Origin: Ficedula albicollis | Lineage: Eukaryota; Chordata; Aves; Passeriformes; Muscicapidae | Assembly (NCBI RefSeq): GCF_000247815.1 | Contig: NC_021673.1 | Span: forward strand, 34,096,289-34,160,288 | Reading direction: 5' to 3' | Length of the DNA stretch: 64,000 bases | In this document: piece by piece, positions 42,831 to 59,154 of the stretch | Position numbering within the stretch: the first letter of the stretch is position 1 | Layout: every line of letters starts with the position of its first letter | Position numbers and translations under genes: made by a program | The notes under the pieces: generated by a model | Databases searched by the model: none | What the model was told of the DNA's origin: nothing | Seen by the model: only the letters and a program-made list of their open reading frames with translations

Positions 42831-44740
42831 CCCTTCCCTTCCCTTCCCTTCCCTTCCCTTCCCTTTTTCCCTTTCCCTTTCCCTTTCCCTTTCCCTTTCC
42901 CTTTCCCTTTCCCTTTCCCTTTCCCTTTCCCTTTCCCTTTCCCTTTCCCTTTCCCTTTCCCTTTCCCTTTCCCTTTCCCTTTCCCTTTCCCTTTCCCTTT
43001 CCCTTTCCCTTTCCCTTTCCCTTTCCCTTTCCCTTTCCCTTTCCCTTTCCCTTTCCCTTTCCCTTTCCCTTTCCCTTTCCCTTTCCCTTTCCCTTTCCCT
43101 TTCCCTTTCCCTTTCCCTTTCCCTTTCCCTTTCCCTTTCCCTTTCCCTTTCCCTTTCCCTTTCCCTTTCCCTTTCCCTTTCCCTTTCCCTTTCCCTTTCC
43201 CTTTCCCTTTCCCTTTCCCTTTCCCTTTCCCTTTCCCTTTCCCTTTCCCTTTCCCTTTCCCTTTCCCTTTCCCTTTCCCTTTCCCTTTCCCTTTCCCTTT
43301 CCCTTTCCCTTTCCCTTTCCCTTTCCCTTTCCCTTTCCCTTTCCCTTTCCCTTTCCCTTTCCCTTTCCCTTTCCCTTTCCCTTTCCCTTTCCCTTTCCCT
43401 TTCCCTTTCCCTTTCCCTTTCCCTTTCCCTTTCCCTTTCCCTTTCCCTTTCCCTTTCCCTTTCCCTTTCCCTTTCCCTTTCCCTTTCCCTTTCCCTTTCC
43501 CTTTCCCTTTCCCTTTCCCTTTCCCTTTCCCTTTCCCTTTCCCTTTCCCTTTCCCTTTCCCTTTCCCTTTCCCTTTCCCTTTCCCTTTCCCTTTCCCTTT
43601 CCCTTTCCCTTTCCCTTTCCCTTTCCCTTTCCCTTTCCCTTTCCCTTTCCCTTTCCCTTTCCCTTTCCCTTTCCCTTTCCCTTTCCCTTTCCCTTTCCCT
43701 TTCCCTTTCCCTTTCCCTTTCCCTTTCCCTTTCCCTTTCCCTTTCCCTTTCCCTTTCCCTTTCCCTTTCCCTTTCCCTTTCCCTTTCCCTTTCCCTTTCC
43801 CTTTCCCTTTCCCTTTCCCTTTCCCTTTCCCTTTCCCTTTCCCTTTCCCTTTCCCTTTCCCTTTCCCTTTCCCTTTCCCTTTCCCTTTCCCTTTCCCTTT
43901 CCCTTTCCCTTTCCCTTTCCCTTTCCCTTTCCCTTTCCCTTTCCCTTTCCCTTTCCCTTTCCCTTTCCCTTTCCCTTTCCCTTTCCCTTTCCCTTTCCCT
44001 TTCCCTTTCCCTTTCCCTTTCCCTTTCCCTTTCCCTTTCCCTTTCCCTTTCCCTTTCCCTTTCCCTTTCCCTTTCCCTTTCCCTTTCCCTTTCCCTTTCC
44101 CTTTCCCTTTCCCTTTCCCTTTCCCTTTCCCTTTCCCTTTCCCTTTCCCTTTCCCTTTCCCTTTCCCTTTCCCTTTCCCTTTCCCTTTCCCTTTCCCTTT
44201 CCCTTTCCCTTTCCCTTTCCCTTTCCCTTTCCCTTTCCCTTTCCCTTTCCCTTTCCCTTTCCCTTTCCCTTTCCCTTTCCCTTTCCCTTTCCCTTTCCCT
44301 TTCCCTTTCCCTTTCCCTTTCCCTTTCCCTTTCCCTTTCCCTTTCCCTTTCCCTTTCCCTTTCCCTTTCCCTTTCCCTTTCCCTTTCCCTTTCCCTTTCC
44401 CTTTCCCTTTCCCTTTCCCTTTCCCTTTCCCTTTCCCTTTCCCTTTCCCTTTCCCTTTCCCTTTCCCTTTCCCTTTCCCTTTCCCTTTCCCTTTCCCTTT
44501 CCCTTTCCCTTTCCCTTTCCCTTTCCCTTTCCCTTTCCCTTTCCCTTTCCCTTTCCCTTTCCCTTTCCCTTTCCCTTTCCCTTTCCCTTTCCCTTTCCCT
44601 TTCCCTTTCCCTTTCCCTTTCCCTTTCCCTTTCCCTTTCCCTTTCCCTTTCCCTTTCCCTTTCCCTTTCCCTTTCCCTTTCCCTTTCCCTTTCCCTTTCC
44701 CTTTCCCTTTCCCTTTCCCTTTCCCTTTCCCTTTCCCTTT
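42831..44740. repeat. (CCCTT)n then perfect (CCCTTT)312 satellite-like array
   Basis: About 38 nt of CCCTT pentamers (42831-42868) switches to CCCTTT hexamers at 42869 and continues without a single mismatch to 44740 (1872 nt, 312 units). The opposite strand is all-purine (GGGAAA)n, a sequence class able to form triplex or G-quadruplex structures. It differs from the vertebrate telomere repeat (CCCTAA/TTAGGG). The open frames of 671-749 codons across it (FPFP, SLSL and KGKG repeats) are translations of the repeat, not genes. The perfection and the length are both suspect in a short-read assembly. Confidence 0.97.
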
Positions 44741-47227
44741 CCTTGTCCCTAGAGGTGCAGGGAAGGCTTGCATGGTATGGTTATGTTCCCCTTCTGTCTG
44801 TCAAATATCTTACCTGTACATCTTGCTGTCTGAAAAGGCCTGTCTGGAAACAAATAATTGCTGCAAGAGTGGGAAGAGGCATCAAACCAGCTACCTCTTG
44901 TTCTTCCCTGCAGTTCAGATTCCTGTTCACTTCGGATTCATGGACTTTGTCTTTGCATTCTCTGCTTTGAAGATCATGCACTCTACCTGCATCTCAATAT
45001 TCTCTATTTTGCCCATCTTAAGCCCAAATTCTTTCCCCTCCCCCTGCTTTTACACCAGTCTACATTGACATCGTGCCTAACATTTATGTCTCATTTGTGT
45101 CACTATAAAACAGAAGAGAATCAAGCCTTACATGTGTAAATAAGAAATCCTCAAAGACACAATAGCATTTCTACCCACCTTGATTTTCTTTTCTTGGAAA
45201 TAAAAGATAATTTAGAAAGCCTAATTAAAATTGATCTTGATTTTCTGAAACATTGAATGATGCTGTCCTAAATCAAAATTATAGCAGCTATTCTTTTAAC
45301 AATCATAAGATTGAAGAGAAAAAAAAATAACTGTCAAAACAGCTAAGAAATATTATCAATATTGGTTTGCTGGCTCAGGAAACAATACCTGTCTTTGAAC
45401 TGCAGAGTGGTATATTCTTATTCAGATAGGTGGCTTGCAGCAATCCAAGAAATCTATCCTACTGCTCCCAGAAGGATAATGTCACAAAAGCTGAACCTCA
45501 GCCTGGCAGTGGCAGCAGCCTAGGACAGGACTCACTGCAGGCTACAGAGAAACAAGAGATCAACAAATCCTGCCAGGGCTGAAGGAAGGAATGATGAGCA
45601 TTCATGTAGAGAAGTGAAGATGGAGGAGAAGCAGAAGGAAAAAATACAACCCTCCCCAGTCCCGAAATTGAGTCAACCAGAAGCAAAATTGTAAGTCACA
45701 AATTAGCAAAATGTAGAATACATTTCTTTTTCTAAGGTGACACAAAAAAATCAACCCCTCCCCCCCCAATCCAACTAACCAACCAAAAAAAAAAAAAAAA
45801 CCAAAAAAAAACAACCCTTTCCCACCCATAAAACTATAGTTTAGAAAGATACTGGGCAACATAATTAGACAGGAGACATGTCTGTGGGTTTACTTACATA
45901 TGAACATTAGTATACACTAAACACTAAAAAACGTGTTTCTAGAATGAAGAAAATCAGTGCAGTAAAAATTCTTTATACTAAGGAATATTGCTGTAATTTA
46001 AAATGCTTTTAGACCTGCTGCCCTAAACCAGCTGTCAATGCATATTAGTTGAAATATTCAAGAAGCTGTTGTCATTCACTGAAATATCTGCCAAAACAGA
46101 GCTTGCCTTCCCGTAAATGATAACTTTTAATGCTGCTAATGAAGTCATGTTCTGCTAATGCATTTGATATTTTCTTGGAGTGAGACCTACAGCTTTCTGG
46201 ATTTCAATCTGCAGCTGTGGTGCCATCCTTTTTGATTTTTATAGCTACTTCTAAGTTGTAGAGTAGCCATTAAACTCAACTACAATGACAATTTTGGAAA
46301 GATAGTAATACTGTATGCTGGAGATAATTCAGAAAGCCTTTATTACTTGAGTGCTTAGAAACAGAGAAGCACTGTAATGCCTAAATCCCACAAAAGCTGA
46401 TTATTTTCCTCCTGAGCTTCAGACACAAATCAAGAAAATGCATCTGAATAGGAGGAAAGGAGCTGCAAAAACAGGATTGCTGAAAACATTGTCCTGGGCT
46501 ACATATCTTTGTCCCACATCCTATTTATGAGTTCTGAATTACTAGGGATCATTACTTTAAAAAAAATAAAAATCCATCATTGCATCAAATCTCATGCACT
46601 GATGTAATCATTATTGAAATAACTTACATGCTGCAGACTTTAAACTTCTTATCATCTGTACATAAACTGTGAAGCAGCAAGAGCTACAGAACACATAGAC
46701 ACACATATATATGTTTGAGATAGTAATCACTGAGCAAACAGCAGAGCAAAACGAAGACAAGATTTCATTCAAAGAAAATGGAGAAACCACAACTTTTTCA
46801 GAAGAAGCTGTGCTGGGGATGGTGAAAAGTTCAGCATTCATTCATGGAAGACAAGCTCATCCTGAATGGACTATTTAATGCTGGATAAATGAAGGATGAA
46901 GAGTTGATCCCTCTAGGGATATAAAGGACATAAATCCAGGATTTTATATATAGGAATTATTTTTGAGCAAAGTTTTTGCTTCAGTCATTAAATTGGCTAT
47001 TCTTGAGATTCAACACAAGAGCAGCAAAACATTCACTTCTGTGTAATTGCTGGGCTGCCTCCTCTATGTCTTCCATAACATGGAATTCAAGCAAGGAATA
47101 TAAATATTGGCCTCTAAGCCTTTCTGAGACAGACTTTGAAGCTACAGAGAAACAATTCAGGAAAGGACACAGAATCACAGAAGCAATCAATGCTGAAAGA
47201 CAAAAGCCCAAACCTATAAATATATAT
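44741..47227. other. Non-coding region
   Basis: Unrecognised AT-rich sequence with a low-complexity A/C-rich patch at about 45745-45820. No exon, RNA gene or transposon identified. Confidence 0.6.
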
Positions 47228-47507
<280 letters not shown>

Positions 47508-48341
47508 TCACAGGCACACCAGCCTTGCAAGACCCTAATGAGATGCCTTAATAAATGGTATATACACATGAAATTCCCCCAGATGAGGTTTTCATTTTGG
47601 TTATGGTGGCAGGGAAATAAAACCAGGGCAAACATGGAAAGTAAATCCTATCCAATGAAGTTTGAGTGTAGGAGCAAAACTTTAGGCAGACATGAGACAC
47701 ATGTCCACACTGATTTATAGTCAACACCTGCAATGTTTTAAGACCTTGGGTTCCCTGAGGCTGACAAGAAATAAACAGTCAAGTTCACACCTCTGGCATG
47801 CTTTATACATACTTTATACTTCTGTCATGCTGTGTAGACTTCTTGGCACTTCTTTGGGATTAGATATGTATTGGCAGGTTCACAGTCTCATATATGCATT
47901 AAAGCATATGAAAATGGCCCCATCATTTCTGAACTCACCAAAGTCTATTAAATAATTAGAAAGTGCTTATAGCACTATGTAATTCCTACAAAGCTTGGCA
48001 AGACAGAAAAATTCCACCTACTTGCAAAATTTAGATAAATGTATATTTTCCCACAGCTAGAAAGTTCAAAGCATATAATTTTACAATTGTAAGTGGATAC
48101 CATTCCGGACAGTAGTGAAAATTCTTTTATTTATGAAATAAAACCCTGCACCATCAGAAACTTGCAAAGAAACAGAGAAAGTCACAGGACTGTACAAACT
48201 CAGACTGGTTCTTACCTACATTCACTGTAAAAGACTGGTTTAACTAACAAAATAAAAGGCCTTGCTTTAAAAGGCGGCTTCATGAAGAGAGAGAAGGTCT
48301 CATCCTCTGTGACTGGAAAGAAACTGTAGGCATGAACAAGA
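47508..48341. other. Non-coding region
   Basis: Unrecognised AT-rich sequence. No supported feature. Confidence 0.55.
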
Positions 48342-50492
<2,151 letters not shown>

Positions 50493-53400
50493 CAAAAAAC
50501 TAACAAAAACCTACCCAGGAAAATAAAATCAAAACCACTCCCTGAATCTTAGAAGACCTTACAGGAAATATGGATCCCAACTCTTTCAGTTAAGCAGATG
50601 AGTGACTGGATTGCTCCAAAGGCCTGGAGAAATCTAAAGACTTCTGTTCTTAGTGATCCTAAGACCCTGTGCTGTTCTTTAAAGTAAGAACCAAAATCTG
50701 TAACCCTAAGTGGAAAAATAAACGATGTTTGGAAATTTTAACACAGTAGAAAGAAAATTCCTCACACCTGGAAGATCAGTGGAGACTGTCCCACCTTTTG
50801 AAGAAGTCAAACCAGTGTCTGTGACCTGGTTGCTGCAAGTTCTGCTGCTGCCATGCAGGAAAAGAAGGCACTCCTGCACTGAGAGGAGGTGAGAGGTGGC
50901 AGACATTATTAGCAATAGGCAGCGGGAAGGTCAAGATTTAAGATAAATGTGTGCGGAAAAACATCTCTTGGCACACCATCCCAAACTGCAAACTCTCTCA
51001 GACCGAACCCTTACACCACAGTGCAGAAACTAACAACAGTTTCTATCTCTCCCTCCATCCCCCCTGTTTTTAGCCACAGCAGCAGTGGGCATGGGATCCA
51101 GAAAGGCTTTGTAGAACTATGGTAAAACATTCCAGCTGCCAGACACCAAACTGTGGTGGGTGCTGTCTTTGGGTCATGGTGAGAAGCCATGGGAGGGGAT
51201 TATCCCAGCTCACCCAGGCAGCAGGAGAAGCCTTAATGGTGACCTTTCCTTCTCCTGCTTTCCTGGCAATAGCACTGGTTGTATACACTGCATTGATTTG
51301 ATTGTATGAGAAAAATAAAAATAACTGCTTTAGTGAAGAAATAGTTTTCTTGAAATCTTGAGATGATAGAAGAAATTTATTGGAAACCATTTTCTGAGAG
51401 AAAAGCTTAAATTGGGCTAACCTAATCAGTCAGAGCATCAGCCTGCACTACCTAGAAACTGAAAACTGCTGTTAAAGAGCCAGACAGGCAAAGAGCCAGA
51501 CAGATGGCACTGAAGTAGATGTGGATTCACTGGGCTTTTAGCTTCACTTCAGGAGACTTTCATGATGACTTGACTTTCAACTGCACTCTGGATTGGCACA
51601 GAGCAGCTCAGAGAACTAGCATCCCTAAATTTAAAATAAAATACATTGGCAATGTAAATGTAATTTAAGCCAAGCTCCCCACCAGTACTTTTTATATATC
51701 TGGCTAAGGAACAAAGGCTCTTTTTCACGCTGACTCTACTGTATGACTACTCTCTCCTGTGCTAGAGCCCTTCTTGTTACCTTTTTATCTACAGTAAAAA
51801 GCGTTCACTGCATCTACTAGAGATTACTGACCTGTACTTTTCAGGTAAGATCTGAAGCTGGAGAGAAATTTAAAGCTATTCCATCAACTGCAGTGTAACT
51901 CAAGCATGTTGTGTAAGTGGGGACATTAGGCTTTGGCATTCCTGAAGAATCAGAGCTTACAGCCCCGCAAAACATCATTTGATACATGCACTGAGTAAAC
52001 ATCACACCATTTCTCAGCTGGCTGATTTGCTAACATGGGACACGTATCAGTAAAACCAGTGGAAGTGAAGTGCAGACTGCCGGAGCCAGGTAGCCTCAAT
52101 TGGATGACTTCAATTAGCTGAAGCAAAATTAAATGCACCCAACCAAAGAGATACTCACTGAACACACACACACCCACTCTCTCTAAACCTTCAAGTGAAG
52201 TTTTAAAAGTTTGGGTTTTGTTGCTTCTGGGTTTCCACTGCTTTTCCCTTAATTCGGCAATAGGTGAAATCACAGGTGCATTATTTGTCCCTGTTGAACA
52301 TATAATATGTCACCTTGTACTAACCTTGTTTAATTTCCACTTTGCTTCCCCTTTCTTTGCTTCATTTGTGTCATCTTGATTTCTATCCTATGATCCAGTT
52401 CATTTCCAGTAGAAGACTACCCTATAGTTTTGACAGATTTTCTGATGTGGAAGCATCTTTCATCTGCAAAGCTCTGCCTTTGATTGCATCTCTCTTTGGG
52501 GAGTTTTTTCTGATGTGTCACTGGATGATGGTACAGAGAGAGATGTCATCTTTCTGAGAATTCAGAGTGAGAGCAAACACATGTATGAGCTAAATTTTTA
52601 ATGTCTGATCAGACTGCTCCTGGTGGAGTTAGGCACTGCAAAACAAGCTCAATTTGTAACATACACATCGACCATGACCTGACAGGACAAAAGGCAGCAT
52701 GGTCTTTTGAAGAGCTGCAAGGTTTAATGATCAGGAAAATCCATACTGATAGTTAAATTAACATTGATATCCTCATAAGAAATATCCCAGCTAAGTAAAA
52801 TTCTAACGAAATGTTACAAATCTTAGTTTTCCTAGGATTTTATATAGTATCAATACTAGTATTTAGATACCATATATTGTAAAACATCAGGGTAATTTGA
52901 GATCATCCAGCACCATCCATAAAGCAGTATTAAAAACAGATTCAAAAGTGCATTTTTGCTAACAAAAGTCGCAATGTTTCTTCCTAACTGCTAGTGGAGA
53001 AACTATATTACTTGTATATCCATTTCAAGCTTAATACTTCAACTGATGACATCAAAGTGAGATGACATCCACAGTAGGAACAAAGCCAGATTACTCATTA
53101 GAGATTGCTACCTTTGATTTAAGATTCTTTTGAGCAGTCAGAAGGAAACATTTTGCTTTCTAGCTGAATCTTTTACCATTTGAATAGGCTGAAATTTAAT
53201 ACAGACTATTTCAAACTTGAGCATGCCTGATGAAATATAAAACATGATTTGGTTTAAGAGTTCAGAATACCACAGATTTATTGCAGACATATCACTGTAT
53301 TCATCTGGATAATCACCTCCAGCGTTTTTGCTGAGCACTTGCATTAAACCTGCTTTGTGTACAAATGAAATTCGTCTTTCAAACTGAGTTTTTTTCAAAA

Positions 53401-54020
53401 TTACCTTCAAGAGCGTTACAACCCTTCTGCAGCTTTTTTGTACGTTGGCTCCCTCTCCTGTCCATTGAGTGCTAACAAGAAACTGATCAAGAGCAGCCAG
53501 TTAAAGACATTTTTCAGCACTTTCATCACTGTTTTTTGGAAGCATGTCTTAGGATCACACAAAAGACTTTCTTAGGTATCCAGTTGAAATGGAACCTTTT
53601 TTTTCAGTGAATTTAAAGCAAAAATATTTGAAACAATGTAGAAGGATTCTTTAAGTAAAGTCTTTACCTTTAGAGTCCACATTGGAGTTTGAGATGTGCA
53701 TTTTGGAGCCCACTGTAGAGTTAAGAGATGTCTAAATATGAATATTGGAATAGTAAAGTATAAGAAGCTGAATGAAGTTCAGACATGAAAAGTATAAACT
53801 GTAGCAGTAACACATGAAATGAAGAAGAGAAAGACCAGATGGGCAAGCTAACCAGTGACAAAATTATTCACAATGGCAAAAATTTGGAATTGAAAATGTG
53901 GTACTTTTTTGGTAAAAATCCCACTGCAAGGAACAGAGTTCAAATATGAAAATGTGGTACTTTTTTGGTAAAAATACCACTGCAAGGAACAGAGTTCAAA
54001 TATTCAGAGAAGTTATTGTC
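50493..54020. other. Non-coding region
   Basis: AT-rich sequence with short chance frames. It ends in the 56-bp tandem pair next to a CR1. Nothing else recognised. Confidence 0.55.
53891..54002. repeat. 56-bp tandem duplication
   Basis: Units 53891-53946 and 53947-54002 start 'tgaaaatgtggtac' and differ at one base. The pair sits just upstream of a CR1 insertion. Confidence 0.92.
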
Positions 54021-54485
54021 CCTCAGCTTGGCACTGCAGAAGCTGCACCACAGGTTCTGTGTCCAGCTCTGGACCCCTCACCATGGGAAAAACATTGAGG
54101 TGCTGGAGTGAGTCCAGAGAAGGGCAACAAAGCTGGTGAAGGGTCTGGGGTTCAGGGGAAACCTTGTCACTCTCTACAACTACTTGGCTGTAGCCAAGTG
54201 AGGGTCAGCCTCTTCTCCCAGGCAACCAGTGAGGACACAGCCTTAAGCTGTTCCAGGGGAGGTTCAGGTTGGACATCAGGATGAATTTCTTCAAGGAGAG
54301 TGTTGTTAAGCATTGGAATGGACTGCCCAAGGAGCTGGCAGTCACCCTCACTGGAGGTGCTCAAGAACAACTGGACATTGTTTGCACTTAGTGCCATGGT
54401 GCAGCTGACAAGGTGGTGGTCAATCACAGGTTGGGCTCGATATCTTGGAGGCCTTTTCCAACTGAAATGATTCAGTGATTCTGAG
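54021..54485 (+). mobile_element. CR1 LINE 3' fragment
   Basis: Contains ordered CR1 blocks: 'ggacccctcacc', 'acattgaggtgctggagtga', 'gtccagagaagggcaacaaa', 'tctctacaactac', 'cattggaatggactgcccaa', 'ccttttccaactgaaatgat'. A section after 'ctggtgaagggtctgg' is missing relative to fuller CR1 copies. Non-coding. Confidence 0.92.
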
Positions 54486-57400
54486 ATCAACAGCAAATAA
54501 ACTGACTGAATAACTAGAAATAAAATGACAGAGTCTTATAGGAAACATGGCAAGGTATGGAGAAGTCTGATTTCCTTTCCTCTCCGTTCTCCAAACAAAA
54601 AATCAACAGTGGAAGTAGAAATATGAGACATACTTTCACAGAGAGGTTGGTTACAGTGAAGGTAGGAACATTCCTGGAATGAAATCTGGATAACTAAGAG
54701 CACCAGATTATTGATGGTACTTGTGCCATTTAGGTGAAAACCATGATATTTTTAAAATGCAGTATATATACATCTTTCTTCTTATCTGGAAGGACTATAC
54801 ATCAGGGAATGCTCATATAATCTTGCTGTATCTCATACTAAAAAAAAGCCCCTGAGACATAGTGCAGGTAAAAGCCACATAAAACTACCTGCTTTAGTTA
54901 GCTCTTAAAAATTTAGAATTAAAAAACACTGATGGAAGGCAATGTCCCATGTCTTAAGAACTGTGGGAGATCTTAAAAAGAAATTGTCACCAGACATTCA
55001 CAACTGAATGGGGCACTCAGAAATCAGTTTCTATGAATTATTTTAAGGGTGAGAATACAGCTTGGTATTTCTGCGAACAGCTTTTAATTTGAGTGCTTAT
55101 GACCAGAAGACTGGTAGAGGGGTAAGACAGGAACAGCACAGACTTACACACAAAAATACGCTTTAACACACAGAGGAAAGGAAAAACGGATCTGGAGAGT
55201 GGGTGATTCTGAAAGTGAAAAAGCAGTGGCTCACATTACATAAGGAAGCTGCATTGAACAGCTTTCAATGAGGTGTAAAACCAGCAGAGTAATGACTTCT
55301 GATCTCCACCGACAGGTTTATTTTTATCCAAGGCTGACTAAAATTAAATGCATAAGTAACCTGGAGAGAACACACCTCCCCTGCTCCCAGGTATGTGTTT
55401 TGAACACTGTGCTATAGTTAGTTCCTCTTTTGCTGATTTTCTTTTGGCTTTCCTTTTGCATAATGACAGCTTCAACAGAGGCATAAAGCATCTTCTTCCC
55501 AGCACACAGGTCGAGTTTGTTGGTTATTGCAGCCTTCAGGAAACTGAGGATGTGAATCTGAATGGTGTTACACTTTTTTTACCTCCTGTGACACTGACCT
55601 CTAAGCAGAAAGCAATCATTCAAAAGGTGACCATTGCATTTTCTGTATTTCAGGTGACAAGAACAATCCTGGAAAAAAGCATTCAAGTACTCACATGCAA
55701 GCTCTAAATCATGAGCACAGTGACGACTACCTGGAGTCCTGACTCAGCAATTGCAGTACTGGGAAGAGACAGGATTTCATCCTCTTTTCCAGGATTAACG
55801 TGTCCTACTGCTAACTCTGGGCTGCTCACCTCCCAGAGTAACCTGGTTTTCAGGACATCAGTTTGAAATAGTTTAACTCATCCAATATGCAGTAAAACAG
55901 ACTTGTATTGCCTTTAGCCCTGGATGAGATTTTAGGACGTGTTTTGGATAAATGGCAAATGACAAGGCTTACTGTAGAGGTAAATGTGTGCATTTCAATG
56001 GGCTTTAATATACATGAGAGACTAGAATATCTAATCATTACCTAGTAACTGGTTTTGTTCTCCCCTGTGAACAAGGAGGATAGTGTACCACACGTCTTTT
56101 AGAAACTGATGCTATATTTTATACCAAAAAAAGGAAAGTATTACATTATTCCACACAAGACTAAATCTATCAAAATTAAGATCTTTATCTGAAACAATTA
56201 TTGACAGTTGTACAGGCAGCAACAAATGGAACTTTCCCAGGCTGGTTGTAGAGTAGTTACACTTGAATTGTTAAGACTCTAAATAAACGAGAAAGCTTCT
56301 GTATCACTAAATTTCAATTGTATGTACAACTAACAAGTTCTGTAATTTTGTAAGCATCCTACTTATTTTGAAGTCATACTATGAAAAGGTGTGCTTTTGG
56401 TTTTCGCCTTTTTTCCAGCCATTAACTATCTTCATTCATTTGCGTAGCTGCACATGAAAATATCACAAGATCAGTTTCAAAGGCATGCCCATCAAAGCTG
56501 TGAACTAGTAGCCAAGCATAATTTTTACAGGATGGTGCAATGTTTGGCAGTGGTGCTTTGATTTCCTAATTGGAACTGTAAAGGAACTACTGAAATACCA
56601 AGTGTCTAGACTGGTATCACTGTCAGAATGAAAACCACTGAACTTGGTACTTCATAAAACAAAGGTAAACCCCACCCCTCTACTTTGTAATATAAACTAG
56701 GAAACAAAGAACTAAAGCTTAATTATGTAACTTATCACGAGGCCCCCTTCCCACCCTGCAAAGAACCCACCCAAACCCTCGCATTAACACTACCTCAAGC
56801 GATAATCTAACCTCCTTCCCTTCCAATATTCTTTGCTTGTCCATTAGTAAAAACACTATAGCATTGTGTTTCTCCAGTGGCAAATGGCTGCTAGTTACCT
56901 ACTACGAAACTTTGAACAGCCATTGCTGTCTAGGGCTGTATACAGACAAAGATGAAAATTTAACAGTCAGAATGGTCTTTTCCCTAACGTTATCAACGAT
57001 GCATGCTGAGTCTAGAACTAATGTTAAATGTTTTCAGTGTGATGTAGAAGTAACATTTGTCTTTGTAGAGATAGAAGAGCTAAGCTAAATTGTGTCCCCT
57101 GCTAAATCTGGGCAAAAGAAAGCTCTGCTTCCTCCTCACATTTTTCTGATGGGTAACTTGTTGCAAATCATAATCTGTGCAGAATTATCACACTTTACAG
57201 AAAAATCCTCTTCCCTACTTGATTTAGATAAGAAATAAGTTGTAAAGAAGAGCAGCTTGGAGATCACAGTCTTCTTTCACAAAGGTGTTAACAGAACAAA
57301 GTGTCACAACTCTCTCCAGGCATAACTCTTTCTCTCTTCACCATTACCATCTCAGAAGATTGCAGAGCTGGGTACAGCTACATTCTGTATCTACAACTTC

Positions 57401-58908
57401 TCTATCAGAACTGAGGTTTTTTTCCATGCTACAATTCTGAATAGCCATAAAAGTGCCATGACAAACATCACTTACGAAAATTGGAACAGCAATAAACTAC
57501 TACAATTTAAGTTTTCTTGCAACAAGATTTTAGTAAAAAAAAAAAAAAAACCAAAAAAACGCTGTTGGTTAATACTGTATCTGTAACTGCAAGAAATGCT
57601 GTTAGCAGGTTAGTCTGGAAGGAAAAAAAATTATTACAATACATCTGGTAGCAATCACTGAGACCACTGCTAGTAATCTTAGTCCTTTTCACTCCCTTAC
57701 TCTGAGTAAAGCCCTTTGCAATCCTATTATTAAGTACATTACTTCATACAAATCAAATGCAGCCCACCCTGCAGTACAGCTACAGCTTTTTGAGTTATCT
57801 TGAGTTTTCTCTCATCTCACTCAGGAAGCACAGCAGAAAATGCTGTTAAACAGCATATCCCTGAATGAGCTTTGCTGCTCTGGTCCAAAATACTGACTTT
57901 GCTACATTTACACTTCCCCCATCAACTCAATTAGAATTTATCTTTTTCCACATGGAGCTTTTTTTTTGCTCTCCTTTCCTAATGATGTAAATCTGGACCC
58001 AACTTTTCTCTGCATTCCCACTGTTTTTCACTTAATCTCATACACATACAGCAAGCAAAACTTTTAATTTTTTTTTTAATTTACAGTATTGATTACTCCA
58101 AATTATGCCTTACTGTTGGTACACAGTAAATACATTCTTCTGAACAATTTGATATGAAAAAAATGCAGCTAAAACATTAAAAATACTGCTTTACAATGTG
58201 TGAAACAGAACCTTCAGAAGTAATGATGGTGGCTACAGCCAGGCACAGAGGAAGACAGCTTGGTTTTGTCTTGTCTTTTAGTCTACCAGCACATTCATTC
58301 CTGCACCCCTTCATCTGAAACTGCCTGTAACATTGGATTCTAGGTGAATGTTTCTGCTGAATTAAGAAGATTAAATAACTCTCAGCCTGGCCATTAGCAC
58401 TCGTATTCCCAGAACAGGATGTTTTTCTCTTACACTAAAAATGGCTGTTCTCAGAAGATATACTGAGCAAACAGTATCAAGAACATGTCAAAACTGGAGA
58501 TATTTCTGAAGGGGGGTTATACTCTGTAGGTGCATGCAGCTGTCAAAGTCTGGATGAATTAGGTAACATGCTTCCCCTAGATAAAGACAAGTGGCTGGGC
58601 ACAACTGCCACTTCACAAACAGTACTTAAATGAGATGAAATGCATTTTTATCACAAGCTTTAAATAGATTAATACATATTGCAACACCTAGCACTGATTA
58701 AATTTAGAAAAATATTATATTGGGATTGGGTTTTTTATAGCCTTTGCTGTTTTGTTGTTAATGTAACAGAAAATATATGGCAGTAATTGCCAAAAGCCAC
58801 CCTGTTTTTTGATGTTAAAGAGCTGAGCTGTCAAAGCTATTATGCTGCTGACAATCACTCATTCGATTATTGACTTGCTTTTTTTAAACAATGAAGAGGC
58901 AGGAAATG
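54486..58908. other. Non-coding region downstream of CYCS
   Basis: AT-rich sequence beyond the first plausible CYCS poly(A) signal. Mammalian CYCS transcripts can have long 3' UTRs, so part of it may be transcribed from the minus strand by use of distal poly(A) sites (inference). The 104-codon plus-strand frame at 55393-55707 has no recognised homology. Confidence 0.45.
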
Positions 58909-58914
58909 TTTATT
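58909..58914 (-). other. Candidate CYCS poly(A) signal
   Basis: AATAAA on the minus strand, about 240 nt beyond the CYCS stop codon and the nearest such hexamer I saw. Alternative distal sites are likely. Confidence 0.4.
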
Positions 58915-59154
58915 TTTTTTTTAATTTTTATGATCAAGGACGACTGAACCCAATTACATAGTCTTTGTTAAGTTAATGGCTGCCAAACAAGCGTGTACTC
59001 CAGTGACCCACCGTGAGCAAAGTTATCTGATGGGTGAGACAGATTTTAAGGTTAGACACAGTACATGTAAAAATAGAAAGTTTAAAAACCAATCTCATCA
59101 CAGACATTTCCATTGCCATCTCCTTTGTGAAATAAATAAGGCAGCAGATAACTT

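Noticed and set aside
42869..44740. Interstitial telomere repeat
   Set aside because: The unit is CCCTTT/AAAGGG, not CCCTAA/TTAGGG, throughout.
42725..45068. Open frames of 671-749 codons with FPFP, SLSL or KGKG repeats
   Set aside because: They are six-frame readings of the (CCCTTT)n array on both strands and carry no independent coding signal.
55393..55707. 104-codon plus-strand frame as a gene
   Set aside because: No known domain, no supporting splice or promoter signals, and its length is within chance for AT-rich DNA.
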